From NCBI GenBank assembly GCA_903885565.1, contig CAISJI010000001.1, forward strand, positions 1 through 44,313: a DNA stretch of 44,313 bases, read 5' to 3'. Source of the DNA: an uncultured Planctomycetaceae bacterium (GTDB taxonomy: Bacteria > Planctomycetota > Planctomycetia > Pirellulales > UBA1268). Below the pieces are notes generated by a model, which was not told where the DNA came from, did not search any database, and was given only the letters and a program-made list of their open reading frames with translations. Position numbers and translations under genes: made by a program. The first letter of the stretch is position 1. Every line of letters begins with the position of its first letter. Below, one piece after another: positions 34,407 through 42,995 of this stretch.

Positions 34407-35132
34407 CTACAACGTGAATCCCGCCCGCACCGCATCGTCATAAAACATCTTGACCGTTTCGAGCGACACATCCTCCGGATCAAGCCCCACCCGTGTCAGC
34501 TTGGCCAGAATATCGGCTGTCACAGTGATGATATGGCAGCCGGCACGATCGGCATGGAAGATATTGAGCAGTTCGCGAGGGCTGGCCCAGATTATTTCCA
34601 CCCGAGGATGCGACCGGGCCAGGGCCAGGCTCTCCTCCACCATCGGTACCGGGTCGCGGCCCGTATCGGCAATTCGGCCGGCAAATACCGACAGGTAGGC
34701 GGGCACAGCAGGATCGAGGCTCGCCAGCGCCTGCCGCACCTGCTGGAGCGTGGTGATGGCGGTGACATTGAGCTTCAAGCCGCTCTGCGCGAGCCTCTTG
34801 ATCAGCGGGCCGCTCGATTCCCCTCGCGTGTTGGTGATCGGGATCTTCACATACACATTCCCGCCCCAGGCCGCGATCTTCCGCGCCTGTCGCTCCATCT
34901 CAGCGAAGTCGTCTGAAAAAACCTCCAGTGACAGTGGCTTGTCGGCGATCGTGGCGAGAATATCGCGGGAAAAGGCTTCGTAGTCGGTAATCCCTGCCTT
35001 CGCCATCAGCGTGGGATTGGTTGTGAAGCCTTCGATTTCCGGGCGGGCGTAGAGGGCAAGCATGCTGGCGCGGTCGGCACCGTCAGCGAAAAGCTTAACC
35101 CTGAGGTGTTTCACTGCCGGTGGGTTTGTCAT
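34407..35132 (-). CDS. Transaldolase family protein
   Basis: 241 residues. TIM-barrel class I aldolase of the short transaldolase/fructose-6-phosphate aldolase group: 'KLFADGADRASMLALY', 'GFTTNPTLMAKAGITDY', the Schiff-base lysine in 'GGNVYVKIPITN' (Lys96), 'LNVTAITTLQQV', 'YLSVFAGRIADTGRDP' and 'IIWASPRELLNI'. Transaldolases interconvert sedoheptulose 7-phosphate and fructose 6-phosphate. Since gmhA uses sedoheptulose 7-phosphate, its place inside this operon suggests it feeds the heptose pathway. ATG 35132 overlaps the gmhB stop by four bases (ATGA). A longer frame reaching 35183 is not needed. Confidence 0.9.
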   Translation of the reverse strand: MTNPPAVKHLRVKLFADGADRASMLALYARPEIEGFTTNPTLMAKAGITDYEAFSRDILATIADKPLSLEVFSDDFAEMERQARKIAAWGGNVYVKIPITNTRGESSGPLIKRLAQSGLKLNVTAITTLQQVRQALASLDPAVPAYLSVFAGRIADTGRDPVPMVEESLALARSHPRVEIIWASPRELLNIFHADRAGCHIITVTADILAKLTRVGLDPEDVSLETVKMFYDDAVRAGFTL

Positions 35133-35749
35133 GCTCTGTGCTCCGAGAGAATCCATGCCACTGCCTCGCCGAGAGAAGAGCATACGTGGTGGGGCGGATG
35201 CTCGGGGAGTTGTTCGCTGTAGCCCCGGTCGATGAATACGGTTTGGCAGCCTGCATTCCGGCCGGCGTCAACGTCGCGCCAGCGGTCGCCCACCATCACC
35301 GAGCGGTGCAGATCGATGCCATGACGCTCGCTGGCTTCCAGCAGCATTCCCGGGAGCGGCTTGCGGCACTGGCACTCCCCGTCGTCGTGCGGGCAGACCA
35401 GGCAATCATCGAGGGGCAGCAGTTCATGCATGCGGGCATGGAGGGACTCGATGACCTCGCCCCGTACCTTCCCGCGGGCAACATCGGGTTGGTTGGTGAC
35501 GACAATCGTGAGATACCCCGCCTGCTTCAGCCGCGCGATCGCCTCGGGCGCGTCCTCATAGATCGAAAATTCCTCCAGCGCCATCGGGGCATAGGGCTTG
35601 CCGTCGCGGACGAAAACTCGATTGATCACCCCATCACGATCGAGAAACACCGCTCTGCGCTGCTGGGAAGCGGCAGCTCCCGTCGATGGCGGGGTGGCGG
35701 CAGGATCGAAAGGGGGCTGGGTGGGGCTCACGATGGCGTCGATTCCCAT
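35129..35749 (-). CDS. gmhB: D-glycero-D-manno-heptose 1,7-bisphosphate 7-phosphatase
   Basis: HAD-IIIA phosphatase that removes the 7-phosphate from D-glycero-D-manno-heptose 1,7-bisphosphate. Motif I is 'AVFLDRDGVINRV' (Asp37 and Asp39), motif II 'IVVTNQPDVARGKV', then a zinc loop CLVCPH....CQCRKP (Cys119, His121, Cys126, Cys128) and 'VMVGDRWRDVDAGRNAGC'. The zinc loop makes this a true GmhB-type member, unlike the paralogue at 31196-31762. The first 30 residues are Pro/Ala-rich and not conserved; GTG at 35731 overlaps the gmhA stop (GTGA) and may be the real start instead of ATG 35749. Confidence 0.92.
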   Translation of the reverse strand: MGIDAIVSPTQPPFDPAATPPSTGAAASQQRRAVFLDRDGVINRVFVRDGKPYAPMALEEFSIYEDAPEAIARLKQAGYLTIVVTNQPDVARGKVRGEVIESLHARMHELLPLDDCLVCPHDDGECQCRKPLPGMLLEASERHGIDLHRSVMVGDRWRDVDAGRNAGCQTVFIDRGYSEQLPEHPPHHVCSSLGEAVAWILSEHRA

Positions 35750-36330
35750 TTCGTGGGCCGGGCCTTGAGCAAAGGATGCGACACGAGCAGATGCCAGATC
35801 ACCGCCTGAAAAGCCTCGGCATGGGGAGTGACGGTGTCGGGGTTGACCGTCGGCACGATCACCACGGCGGTGCCCACCCGGGCGGTGAACCCGCCGTCGC
35901 GGCCGACGATGCCGAGGATCGCGGCGCCCACGCTCTGGGCATGCTCAAGCGCCCGCACCAGATTGGGGCTGATGTTGTTCTCCAGGCTGCCCCCGCCCAC
36001 CGACATCACAAAGACGGCGTCGTCAGCATCGAGGCGGCTGGTCTTGAGCCATTCCACAAACACCGTGGCCCAGCCCTCATCGTTGGTACGGGCGGTGAGT
36101 TCCGACACATTGTCGGTTGGTGCATAGGCCTCGATGCCGGCGATCTTGCGGAAATCATTGACCGCATGCGAGCAGTTCGCCGCGCTTCCGCCTACACCGA
36201 GAAAAAAGAGCCTGCCACCCCGCTGACGCACGGTGGCCATCTGCTCAGCCAGGCGCTCGATCTGCCCGGCGTCCAACCGCTGGATGATCTCCACAGACTC
36301 GGCAAGGTGACGGGTTGCGTAGGATGTCAT
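35728..36330 (-). CDS. gmhA: Sedoheptulose-7-phosphate isomerase (SIS domain)
   Basis: First committed step of nucleotide-heptose synthesis: sedoheptulose 7-phosphate to D-glycero-D-manno-heptose 7-phosphate. The 200-residue SIS-domain protein shows 'GGRLFFLGVGGSAANCSHAVNDFRKIAGI', 'VFVEWLKTSRLDADDAVFVMSVGGGSLENNISPNLV', 'AILGIVGRDGGFTA' and 'PHAEAFQAVIWHLLVSHP'. The GVGGSAANCSHAVNDF segment and the 'VGGGSLENN' phosphate site match GmhA-like isomerases of the GDP-heptose type. It overlaps hddC upstream by four bases (ATGA) and the gmhB frame downstream. Confidence 0.92.
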   Translation of the reverse strand: MTSYATRHLAESVEIIQRLDAGQIERLAEQMATVRQRGGRLFFLGVGGSAANCSHAVNDFRKIAGIEAYAPTDNVSELTARTNDEGWATVFVEWLKTSRLDADDAVFVMSVGGGSLENNISPNLVRALEHAQSVGAAILGIVGRDGGFTARVGTAVVIVPTVNPDTVTPHAEAFQAVIWHLLVSHPLLKARPTKWESTPS

Positions 36331-37034
36331 GAGCGGGTCTCCGCAGAAAGGTGCCGCGAGAGTTCCTCGATGCCGGCAAACGAACCAACCTCATAAAATC
36401 GCTGGAACACCTCAAACGCCGCCAGGTGTCCGCTGGCAGCCAACTGCTGGTAGAGCACGGAGAGATCGCTGGAATGCTCCCGGCTCACTCCGGCAAAGAC
36501 CGCGGCGGAGAACGCGCCTAGGCCGTAGTCGATATGCGTCATTCTGGTCGACGGCACGCGTTTATCGTAGGCAAGGATGCGATTCCCGTGAAATTCGACA
36601 TTGCTTGAGTCCCAGCGGCCGAAATTGGCAAAGACCGTCATCAGGGCCGGCTGGCCGGAGGCCAGAAAAGCTGCCGCCGCCCCGCGGTAATCGCACTCCA
36701 GATAGGAGTCGCCGTAGAGGACGAAAAACTGCTCGCCGAGCAGCGGGCAGGCCCGGGCCACGGCGCCTGCGGTACCAAGCAACCGCGGGCCATCGAAGCA
36801 GTATTGCACCTGGAGCCCAAACCGGGAGCCATCCCCCACCACCTCCTCCACCTGCTCACCAAGGTGCCCCAGGAGATAGACCACCCGCTCGATGCCGCTG
36901 CGGGCCAGCAACCGCAACTGGTGGCACGCAAACGGCTCGCCCGCCACCTCCACCAGTGCCTTGGGGATGCGTTCAGTCACGGGCCGGATGCGGGTCGCCA
37001 TGCCGCCGGCCAGGATGGCCACAGGGAGCGTCAT
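36327..37034 (-). CDS. hddC: D-glycero-D-manno-heptose 1-phosphate nucleotidyltransferase, HddC-like
   Basis: 235-residue sugar-nucleotidyltransferase: N-terminal 'AILAGGMATRIRPVTERIPKALVEVAG' is the NTP-binding GGxxTRxxP...PK signature, followed by 'LLGTAGAVARACPLLGEQFFVLYGDSYLECD' with the metal-binding Asp, and 'DYGLGAFSAAVF'. In the neighbourhood of gmhA, gmhB and hddA it is best read as HddC, which joins GTP and heptose 1-phosphate to give GDP-D-glycero-alpha-D-manno-heptose. The nucleotide (GTP against ATP or CTP) cannot be decided from sequence, and the HldD-like epimerase nearby would prefer ADP-heptose. Overlaps both neighbours by ATGA. Confidence 0.85.
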   Translation of the reverse strand: MTLPVAILAGGMATRIRPVTERIPKALVEVAGEPFACHQLRLLARSGIERVVYLLGHLGEQVEEVVGDGSRFGLQVQYCFDGPRLLGTAGAVARACPLLGEQFFVLYGDSYLECDYRGAAAAFLASGQPALMTVFANFGRWDSSNVEFHGNRILAYDKRVPSTRMTHIDYGLGAFSAAVFAGVSREHSSDLSVLYQQLAASGHLAAFEVFQRFYEVGSFAGIEELSRHLSAETRS

Positions 37035-38011
37035 GACACCAGCACCTTGGTGCCCTCGAAATCAAACCGGCACCGCACCTCCTGCAGGCCGGCCTGCGAC
37101 ATCGCCAGACGCAGCCGATCGCGGTCGGCTGCGTAGAAAAGCAGAAACCCGCCGCCACCGGCCCCAACCAGCTTGCCCCCCACGGCGCCGTTGGCCATGC
37201 CCAGCTCATACCACTGGTCGATCTGTGGATTCGACATCCCGGCTGACCGCCGCTTCTTGTGCTCCCAGTGCTCATGCATCAGCAGGCCAAAATCGGCTAT
37301 CCGACCCGCCTCGATCAGCTCCCGGCTGCGGTACCCGAGCGTCTTCACATAATGGAGATTCTCAAGCATTTCTCCCTCGCTCTGCACCGAGCGGGTGCGT
37401 TGGTCCTCAAGGATGCTGCCGGCCCGGCGAGAAAAACCGGTAAAGAACAGCAGAAGATTGTCCTCCATATCGAAGAGCGTGCTGGAGGAGACACTCAGCG
37501 GCTCCACCTTCACAGAATCGTCGCGTTCAAAGGTAAAGCAGGTCAGACCGCCGCAGGCGGCGATGTATTGGTCCTGCTTGCCGACCGGCTCTTTGAGCCG
37601 GTTGATCTCGATGTCGCAGGCCATCTCGGCCAGAGCGCTCGGCTGGATGGTCTTGCGACGAAACACATGCAGCGCCTTGAGCAGCGCGGTGGCAAAACTG
37701 CCCGATGAACCCAACCCCGTGCCGGAGGGAATCCCCGCAAGGGTCGTGATCTCGATCTGGGGCGTACGGAATTCCATCAACCGCAGCGCCTCGCGGATGA
37801 TCGGCTGCTGCACCTCATCGATGGAATCGACCGCCTCCTGCTTCGAATATTTAAGCAGAATACCCGGCTTGAAGGGACGGGTGACGGTCACATACACGTA
37901 CCGATCGATGGCGCCGGCCAGCAAAAACCCGCCATGAGAGCGGTAGTACGACGGCAGATCGGTGCCCCCTCCGCCGAGCGAAATCCGCAACGGGCTACGA
38001 ACGATGATCAT
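37031..38011 (-). CDS. hddA: D-glycero-alpha-D-manno-heptose 7-phosphate kinase (GHMP kinase)
   Basis: 326 residues. GHMP-family kinase that phosphorylates C1 of D-glycero-D-manno-heptose 7-phosphate. N-terminal 'VRSPLRISLGGGGTDLPSYY' and 'GFLLAGAIDRYVYVTVTRP', the ATP-binding 'GIPSGTGLGSSGSFATALLKAL', 'KQDQYIAACGGLTCFTFERD' and the C-terminal 'GAVGGKLVGAGGGGFLLFYA' are typical of HddA. I chose ATG at 38011 since it puts the start just before the conserved RSPLRIS; an in-frame start at 38089 would run into the GT2 spacer. Stop overlaps the hddC ATG (ATGA). It is 84 bases after the GT2 gene and probably in the same operon. Confidence 0.93.
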   Translation of the reverse strand: MIIVRSPLRISLGGGGTDLPSYYRSHGGFLLAGAIDRYVYVTVTRPFKPGILLKYSKQEAVDSIDEVQQPIIREALRLMEFRTPQIEITTLAGIPSGTGLGSSGSFATALLKALHVFRRKTIQPSALAEMACDIEINRLKEPVGKQDQYIAACGGLTCFTFERDDSVKVEPLSVSSSTLFDMEDNLLLFFTGFSRRAGSILEDQRTRSVQSEGEMLENLHYVKTLGYRSRELIEAGRIADFGLLMHEHWEHKKRRSAGMSNPQIDQWYELGMANGAVGGKLVGAGGGGFLLFYAADRDRLRLAMSQAGLQEVRCRFDFEGTKVLVS

Positions 38012-38095
38012 CGTGGTCCAATCCTGTTTTTCGTATGCTTCTTTCAACCACCCCGCTGCAGGTTGCCAGTCCCGGGCACTGCCCACCACAGACCA

Positions 38096-39679
38096 TCAGT
38101 CGAGCGTATCCCCCTCGGGGAAAAAACTGCGGAGAGGTGCCAACCACATCCGCGTGATCATCCACAGGCAGAGGGGCCCGTCCCGCCACATGCGAATCTT
38201 CTTGCCCTCCGCATGAGACCGCGACCGATAGTTGACAGGCACCTCAACGGGCCGATAGCCCTTGCGAACCACCTTGATAAGCAACTCGTGATCGAAGTCA
38301 AAATAATTGCCGCGAAACAGCAGGCCTTCGATGCAATCCCGGCGCACAACTTTGTACATCGTCTGCGGATCGTACAAATGAAGGCCGAATAACAGATTGA
38401 TATACCCCGTAAAAAGAACATGGCCCACATTGTAAAACAGGGCCAGCAGCGGCTTGGTGAACTGCCTTAGTTTCCAGTGGCTTTTTCCACCATGGCGGGA
38501 TCCCAGCACAAAGGACTCATGCCCCCGCAGAATGGGTTCGATCAGAGAGTGGTAGTCCTCGATATCGTATTCCAGATCGGCATCCTGAATGATCAGAACG
38601 TCGCCCGTCGCTCGGGCAATTCCCTGACGGGTCGCATGCCCCTTGCCGCGTGGCCCCTCCTCAAACACGCAGGTGACCCGCGGGTGGTCGGCATACCGTT
38701 GCACGATTTCTCGCGATCCATCGGTGGAATTGCTCTCCACGATGATCACCTCAACGTCCGCCTCGGCGAACGATACACACAACACGGCATCGAGCACGGC
38801 GGCGACCGTGGGTGCCTCATTGAAGACCGGAACGACAACCGACACCACCGGGCGTTCAGTTTTCCTCGGCTCGGCAATCACCACCGTGTCGATCAGCCGC
38901 GCCGTCGTCGTCACTGTCCGCCTGATCGCCGCAGGCAGAATATGCGCCGCAAGCAGCGCCCAGCGGTCGGCCTGAAAGAATCGTCCCCCATCGGCGATCA
39001 CCTCCTCGAGCGATACCCTCGCATGGAGATGACACACTCTTCGCACCCGGAATCCGGTCAGGAACAACAGGGTCAACACCGCCTGCGTGTCGAGATAGGC
39101 CTCCTGCCCGGCCATCTGGCCGGACGCCACGCTCGCCGCGGAAAGCCCGCCAGCGTGCCGCATATCAGAGAACACCATCGCGATCGATTCGCCTCGCGCC
39201 AGCAAGGCCGCCCGCAGGCCGCGCAGCGAAGCCACCGGATCATTGAGACCGTCCAACTGCCCCACTGAAAGATTGACGGCCCTGCCACCATCCCCCTTGC
39301 CGGCATCGGGCGAGTCGCCGCGAAGCGCCGTGGCGGCCGGCAGAAACCGCGACTCCGGCCCCGACCAGTCAACACATCTGATCTGCTCGAATGGATCGGT
39401 TTTTGACCACAACTTCTGCAGCAGGGCCTGCTCCCCACCCATCCGTTCCACAAAGGCACGAAATGCCGGCAGAGGCTGCACGAGGCTCTGGCTGGGTTGG
39501 GCTCGAAACGTGAAGCCGCAATCGGAACAGGCCAGCACCCGCGTGCCCTCCACGGAGAACGCATAGTGCACGCGCCGCTCCCGGCAGACAGGGCAGGGCA
39601 ACGACCGGAATTCCGGCCACTCCACAGGCATCGAACTGCTTGCAGGCAAGCCCTTGGAAGCAGGAGGTGGAGTTGTCAT
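38096..39679 (-). CDS. Glycosyltransferase family 2 with N-terminal zinc ribbon domain
   Basis: 527 residues. Residues about 29-56 form a zinc ribbon (CPVC...21...CSDC). Residues 60 to about 265 resemble the methyltransferase-like unit that often follows such ribbons, but no clear SAM motif (GxGxG) is visible, so it may be degenerate. From about 276 there is a GT2 GT-A domain: 'VVSVVVPVFNEAPTVAAVLDAVL', 'VIIVESNSTDGSREIV', 'GKGHATRQGIARATGDVLIIQDADLEYD' (DAD metal site), 'VLGSRHGGKSHWKLRQF' and 'FDHELLIKVVRKGYRPVEVPVNYRSRSHAEGKKI'. This GT2 part looks like dolichol-phosphate-mannose-synthase types that charge a polyprenyl carrier or extend a glycan. It leads the heptose operon or shares it with the methyltransferase upstream. 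Confidence 0.85.
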   Translation of the reverse strand: MTTPPPASKGLPASSSMPVEWPEFRSLPCPVCRERRVHYAFSVEGTRVLACSDCGFTFRAQPSQSLVQPLPAFRAFVERMGGEQALLQKLWSKTDPFEQIRCVDWSGPESRFLPAATALRGDSPDAGKGDGGRAVNLSVGQLDGLNDPVASLRGLRAALLARGESIAMVFSDMRHAGGLSAASVASGQMAGQEAYLDTQAVLTLLFLTGFRVRRVCHLHARVSLEEVIADGGRFFQADRWALLAAHILPAAIRRTVTTTARLIDTVVIAEPRKTERPVVSVVVPVFNEAPTVAAVLDAVLCVSFAEADVEVIIVESNSTDGSREIVQRYADHPRVTCVFEEGPRGKGHATRQGIARATGDVLIIQDADLEYDIEDYHSLIEPILRGHESFVLGSRHGGKSHWKLRQFTKPLLALFYNVGHVLFTGYINLLFGLHLYDPQTMYKVVRRDCIEGLLFRGNYFDFDHELLIKVVRKGYRPVEVPVNYRSRSHAEGKKIRMWRDGPLCLWMITRMWLAPLRSFFPEGDTLD

Positions 39680-39710
39680 GCGTGTGCGGTCTTTCAGAGA
39701 ACCCTGGCAA

Positions 39711-39815
39711 CCTGTGGATACAGTTCAGCAGCACTGGACGCGATGCCCGTCGCCGGCAGAACCACTCGGCATGCCACCGGTCGACGAGGCGAAAAAGCCC
39801 ATATTACGACTTTTC
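39711..39815 (-). repeat. Structured dispersed repeat, copy D (inverted, degenerate)
   Basis: About 105 bp, in the reverse orientation between the methyltransferase and GT2 genes, both on the minus strand. Read on the minus strand it shows GTCGACCGG...GCCGAG...GGCGAC.GGCATCGC.TCCAG, then TGTATCCACAGG, aligning with copies B and C. The last hairpin (GCATCGC/GTGCTGC) has two mismatches and the DnaA-like sequence has one, so this copy is decaying. Confidence 0.65.
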
Positions 39816-39838
39816 GCGAGGGCAGTTGTGGCCCCGAT

Positions 39839-40606
39839 TCAACCGACATTTCTTGCCAAGAGAAAGAGATTTTTCCCTACAGCATTCCTGAGGCCAATGG
39901 CATCCATCCCCCGACTGATCGGGAAAATATATTTGTCATAGAAAGACAAACTGCCATCCAATCCGGCCGTTGGATCGGCGCCGCTCGAGCGAAACTTCAA
40001 CAACATCCAGGCGAGAAACCCGACGGAATCGACGTAGTGGCAACGTACGACCTGAAGCCCGACAGAGCGCACCTTCTCTACCAGTTCCCTGCGGCTGTAC
40101 CGTCGATAATGCCCAACCGCCGAATCGTGTTGGGAATACAGACACATGAAGGCCGGCACATAGATCGCGACTAGCCCTGCGGGCTTGAGGTGACTGCGCA
40201 GGAGGCCAAGCGTTTTCACATCATCTTCAATATGCTCAAGCACATTGGAGGTGAAGATGGTGTCATACTTCTTTTCAAGGCTGGCAAGCGATTCATGGGT
40301 GACGAACCCTCGCGACTGCAAAACCCCTCGGAGGCTTGCGTCGATCTCGAGGCATTCCGGCCTGACGCCCGTCGACCGCCACCACAGTTCCGAAAGCGTG
40401 CCGATCCCAGCTCCAAAATCGAGGACATCGGCAGCGTCGCGACTCTGCTTCGAAAGCATCGAGACCACGAAGGCGTTGTACCGCTGCAGGCACCTCTCCG
40501 TGTCCCACAGGTTATCCTCGCTGGCGTAATCGGTGCGTTCTTCGGTTTGTTTGGAAACCGACAACTGCGGTCGCGCGGCGGCTGACGTGGGTGAAGTCTT
40601 GGTCAT
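39839..40606 (-). CDS. Class I SAM-dependent methyltransferase
   Basis: 255 residues from ATG at 40606. SAM-binding motif I is 'VLDFGAGIGTLSELWW', followed by an acidic motif II 'CLEIDASL', then 'YDTIFTSNVLEHIEDDVKTLGLL', 'HLKPAGLVAIYVPAF' and 'HYRRYSRRELVEKVRSVGLQVV'. This is the UbiE/Methyltransf_11-like fold common in polysaccharide clusters, where it methylates a sugar or a lipid carrier. The C-terminal tail 'SFYDKYIFPISRGMDAIGLRN' is usual for such cluster methyltransferases. Base composition is visibly more AT-rich than that of the neighbours. The frame extends upstream to 40810 but that part has no conserved sequence. Confidence 0.88.
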   Translation of the reverse strand: MTKTSPTSAAARPQLSVSKQTEERTDYASEDNLWDTERCLQRYNAFVVSMLSKQSRDAADVLDFGAGIGTLSELWWRSTGVRPECLEIDASLRGVLQSRGFVTHESLASLEKKYDTIFTSNVLEHIEDDVKTLGLLRSHLKPAGLVAIYVPAFMCLYSQHDSAVGHYRRYSRRELVEKVRSVGLQVVRCHYVDSVGFLAWMLLKFRSSGADPTAGLDGSLSFYDKYIFPISRGMDAIGLRNAVGKNLFLLARNVG

Positions 40607-40928
40607 TTGCACGGCCGCCCTCGCTCCAGACACAGACCTCGCCCTGTCTGCCTGCGGGCGATTCTGACAAACAACCTCGAGAATACCACACAGCCCCCGC
40701 TCCCTCAACTGGCTCGGCTTTCCATCAGTTCGTGAAACAACTCGTCCATGATGACTGCAAATAGCCCTCACTCTGGCAGAGCGGTTGCTGGCTCCCCCAG
40801 CCGACCGCACTGCGGTGGCCCGGTGAGCGGTTTTGTTTCCTGAGCCATCCAGTAGAATTCTGGGACGATCGGCCTCCGCGACTGCCCCCTCACCGGCTGA
40901 TGCCCGCTTCTCCCCACTCTGAACTCCG
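40607..40928. other. Divergent intergenic region
   Basis: 322 bases between the methyltransferase (-) and the membrane protein (+). No gene is seen. TAGAAT at about 40852-40857 could be a -10 element for the plus-strand gene, but its -35 match is poor. No strong hairpin or repeat is visible. Confidence 0.4.
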
Positions 40929-42968
40929 ATGTCCTCCCGCCCACCCCTGATTCCACGCCCCCCGCACGCGGCGGGCGGCCCCGCGCCCCAACCTGCAGGC
41001 GGGCCTCCGGCCGGGAGAGTCCGCTGTGCTACTGAAACCCAAGATCCAGTCAGCCGGTCGCTCCTCTGGGTGATGGAACAGTTGCAGCGTGCTGAAAAGA
41101 TCTGCGGGCATGCCGGCTGGCAGGCATGGACGCTTGTCTTCGTGATCGCTCTTTATCTGAGCAGCACTGTCGTCCCGCTGGAGATGCTCCCGCAAAACCG
41201 CTACTACAACCTTCTCGCCGACAGCTTCCTCGCAGGGAGCCTCTCCCTTCTGGAGAAGCCTTCCCCGGAGTTACTGGCGCTGGCCGACCCCTACGATCCT
41301 CAACAGAACGGCCCCTACCGCCTCCACGACGTCGCCTTGTACAAAGGCAGATACTACCTCTACCACGGCGCAACGCCGGCCCTCCTGGTGTTTGCCCCAG
41401 CCAAAGCGCTGCTGGGCGTCGATGTCAGTCAGTCGCATGCCGTCTGGCTGTTCTTGTGTGGAGGGCTGATTGCTGCCACCTGCGCTCTCGGGGTCCTCAT
41501 CCAGTACTCCCAGCCTGCCAGTCCGCGCTGGCTCATGCTCGCGGGCATTGCCACCCTCGGCTTGGGGAACGCCGGACCGTTCCTGCTCGTTCGGCCAGAC
41601 GTCTACGAGGTCGCAATCTCCTGCGGTTATTTCCTCGCCATGGCCTTTATGGCACTCGCCTTGTCGAGCGTTCTGATGCCCGATGCCCATGCCGGCCGGC
41701 GGCTGGCAATTGCGAGCCTCTGTGCCGGCATGGCGGTTGGGGCTCGCCCGAACTTCATCGTGCTCGGCCCCATTCTGCTGGCCGCAGCATGGTGGCATGC
41801 CGGCGCGCAAGGCGACTCCCCACTGGGGGCACGTTTTCTGCGCAGAATCATTGGAATACTGGCGCCGTTCACCTTCTGTATTCTGGCGATTCTGCTGTAC
41901 AACTACCTGAGATTCGAAAACGCTCTGGAGTTTGGGCCGCACCATCTTTTGATGGCCACGCACCCGCATATTCCCTTCTTTCGAATCGACACCTATCCGG
42001 AACGGCTGTGGCGGTTTCTATTCACCCCCGGCATTGTCGACCAGCACTTTCCCTGGGTGCACCTCCCCTCGGGAACCAGCTTCGGCGAACCGGAGATCGG
42101 GGGAATTTTTATGGCCCCCCTGATCCTGCTCGCGGGAGTCGGCATGGCTCTGCTGTGCCTCAAGCCCGTCCGGGCCAGCCTCCGCCTCGATCCCCTGCGG
42201 CTGGTTGTGATCTTTGCCGCCGGCGTGCTCATGCTGCTGCTGCTGCCGGTCATGGCCATCCCGGTCATCCGGTATATGGTCGATTTCGTGGGGTTGCTCC
42301 TGCTCGCGAGCTTCTTCGTCTGGTCGCAGGTGCGGGTGCGCCTGGCCCCGCAACCTGGCCTGCGGAGAGCCTTCGACGCCCTCTGCCTGCTGCTGGTCGC
42401 CTGGGGCTGCTGGGTGGGGGTGGTTTTTGGCACCAATGCCACTCCCCCCTCAGCCATCCGCCACTTCTACTCCGCCCGCAAACTGGTCGATCAGGGGCGC
42501 CAAGCGGAGGCCTTGAAGGAACTCTCGACGTCACTGACTGTCGCCCCCGACTTCTACCGGGCCCGCAGCCTGCGGGCCCGCCTCCTGGCATTCACGGCGG
42601 GGGCCGATGCCGCCGAGGCGGCGGCAGAATTTTCCCGCGCCATGCGCGACTACACCTCCCAGGCAGCCGCTGCCCAAAACCGTGGATATATGCCGGCGTT
42701 TCAGGGGCTGGTCATCGGCGATCCAGTCGCTGAATATGCCCTCGTCGCGCAGCCGCTGTTGCAGCGGGGCGAAACCGCAGCGGCCCTGTCCGCCCTGCGC
42801 GGCATGGCCGATGCCTTCGTAGCGGCAGGCTTCGGCCCACAGGCTCTGGGAATTCTGGAGGCGGTGAAGTCTGTCGCAGCGCGCTCGAATCTGCCCGACT
42901 TCGCCCGGATGGTGGGCGAGATGATCGGGCCTGCCGCGAACCAGTCTGCCCCTCCCCCCGGCCCCTGA
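40929..42968 (+). CDS. Polytopic membrane protein, GT-C glycosyltransferase-like, with C-terminal TPR-like region
   Basis: 679 residues. After a Pro/Ala-rich cytoplasmic N-terminus, about ten hydrophobic segments can be picked out, starting 'WQAWTLVFVIALYLSSTVV'. The first large loop holds 'NRYYNLLADSFLAGSLSLLEKPSPEL' and 'LYKGRYYLYHGATPALLVFAPA', a motif seen in many hypothetical bacterial membrane proteins with a GT-C-like layout. Segments such as 'MLAGIATLGLGNAGPFLLV' and 'VVIFAAGVLMLLLLPVMAIPVI' follow. Residues about 515-660 are soluble, with helical pairs typical of TPR-like repeats ('LVDQGRQAEALKELSTSLTVAPDFYRARSL'). A role in transferring lipid-linked sugars is plausible from position and fold, but no catalytic residues can be pointed out. 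Confidence 0.75.
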   Translation: MSSRPPLIPRPPHAAGGPAPQPAGGPPAGRVRCATETQDPVSRSLLWVMEQLQRAEKICGHAGWQAWTLVFVIALYLSSTVVPLEMLPQNRYYNLLADSFLAGSLSLLEKPSPELLALADPYDPQQNGPYRLHDVALYKGRYYLYHGATPALLVFAPAKALLGVDVSQSHAVWLFLCGGLIAATCALGVLIQYSQPASPRWLMLAGIATLGLGNAGPFLLVRPDVYEVAISCGYFLAMAFMALALSSVLMPDAHAGRRLAIASLCAGMAVGARPNFIVLGPILLAAAWWHAGAQGDSPLGARFLRRIIGILAPFTFCILAILLYNYLRFENALEFGPHHLLMATHPHIPFFRIDTYPERLWRFLFTPGIVDQHFPWVHLPSGTSFGEPEIGGIFMAPLILLAGVGMALLCLKPVRASLRLDPLRLVVIFAAGVLMLLLLPVMAIPVIRYMVDFVGLLLLASFFVWSQVRVRLAPQPGLRRAFDALCLLLVAWGCWVGVVFGTNATPPSAIRHFYSARKLVDQGRQAEALKELSTSLTVAPDFYRARSLRARLLAFTAGADAAEAAAEFSRAMRDYTSQAAAAQNRGYMPAFQGLVIGDPVAEYALVAQPLLQRGETAAALSALRGMADAFVAAGFGPQALGILEAVKSVAARSNLPDFARMVGEMIGPAANQSAPPPGP

Positions 42969-42995
42969 TCTCCGCGGCGGCTCCCGGCACCGACC

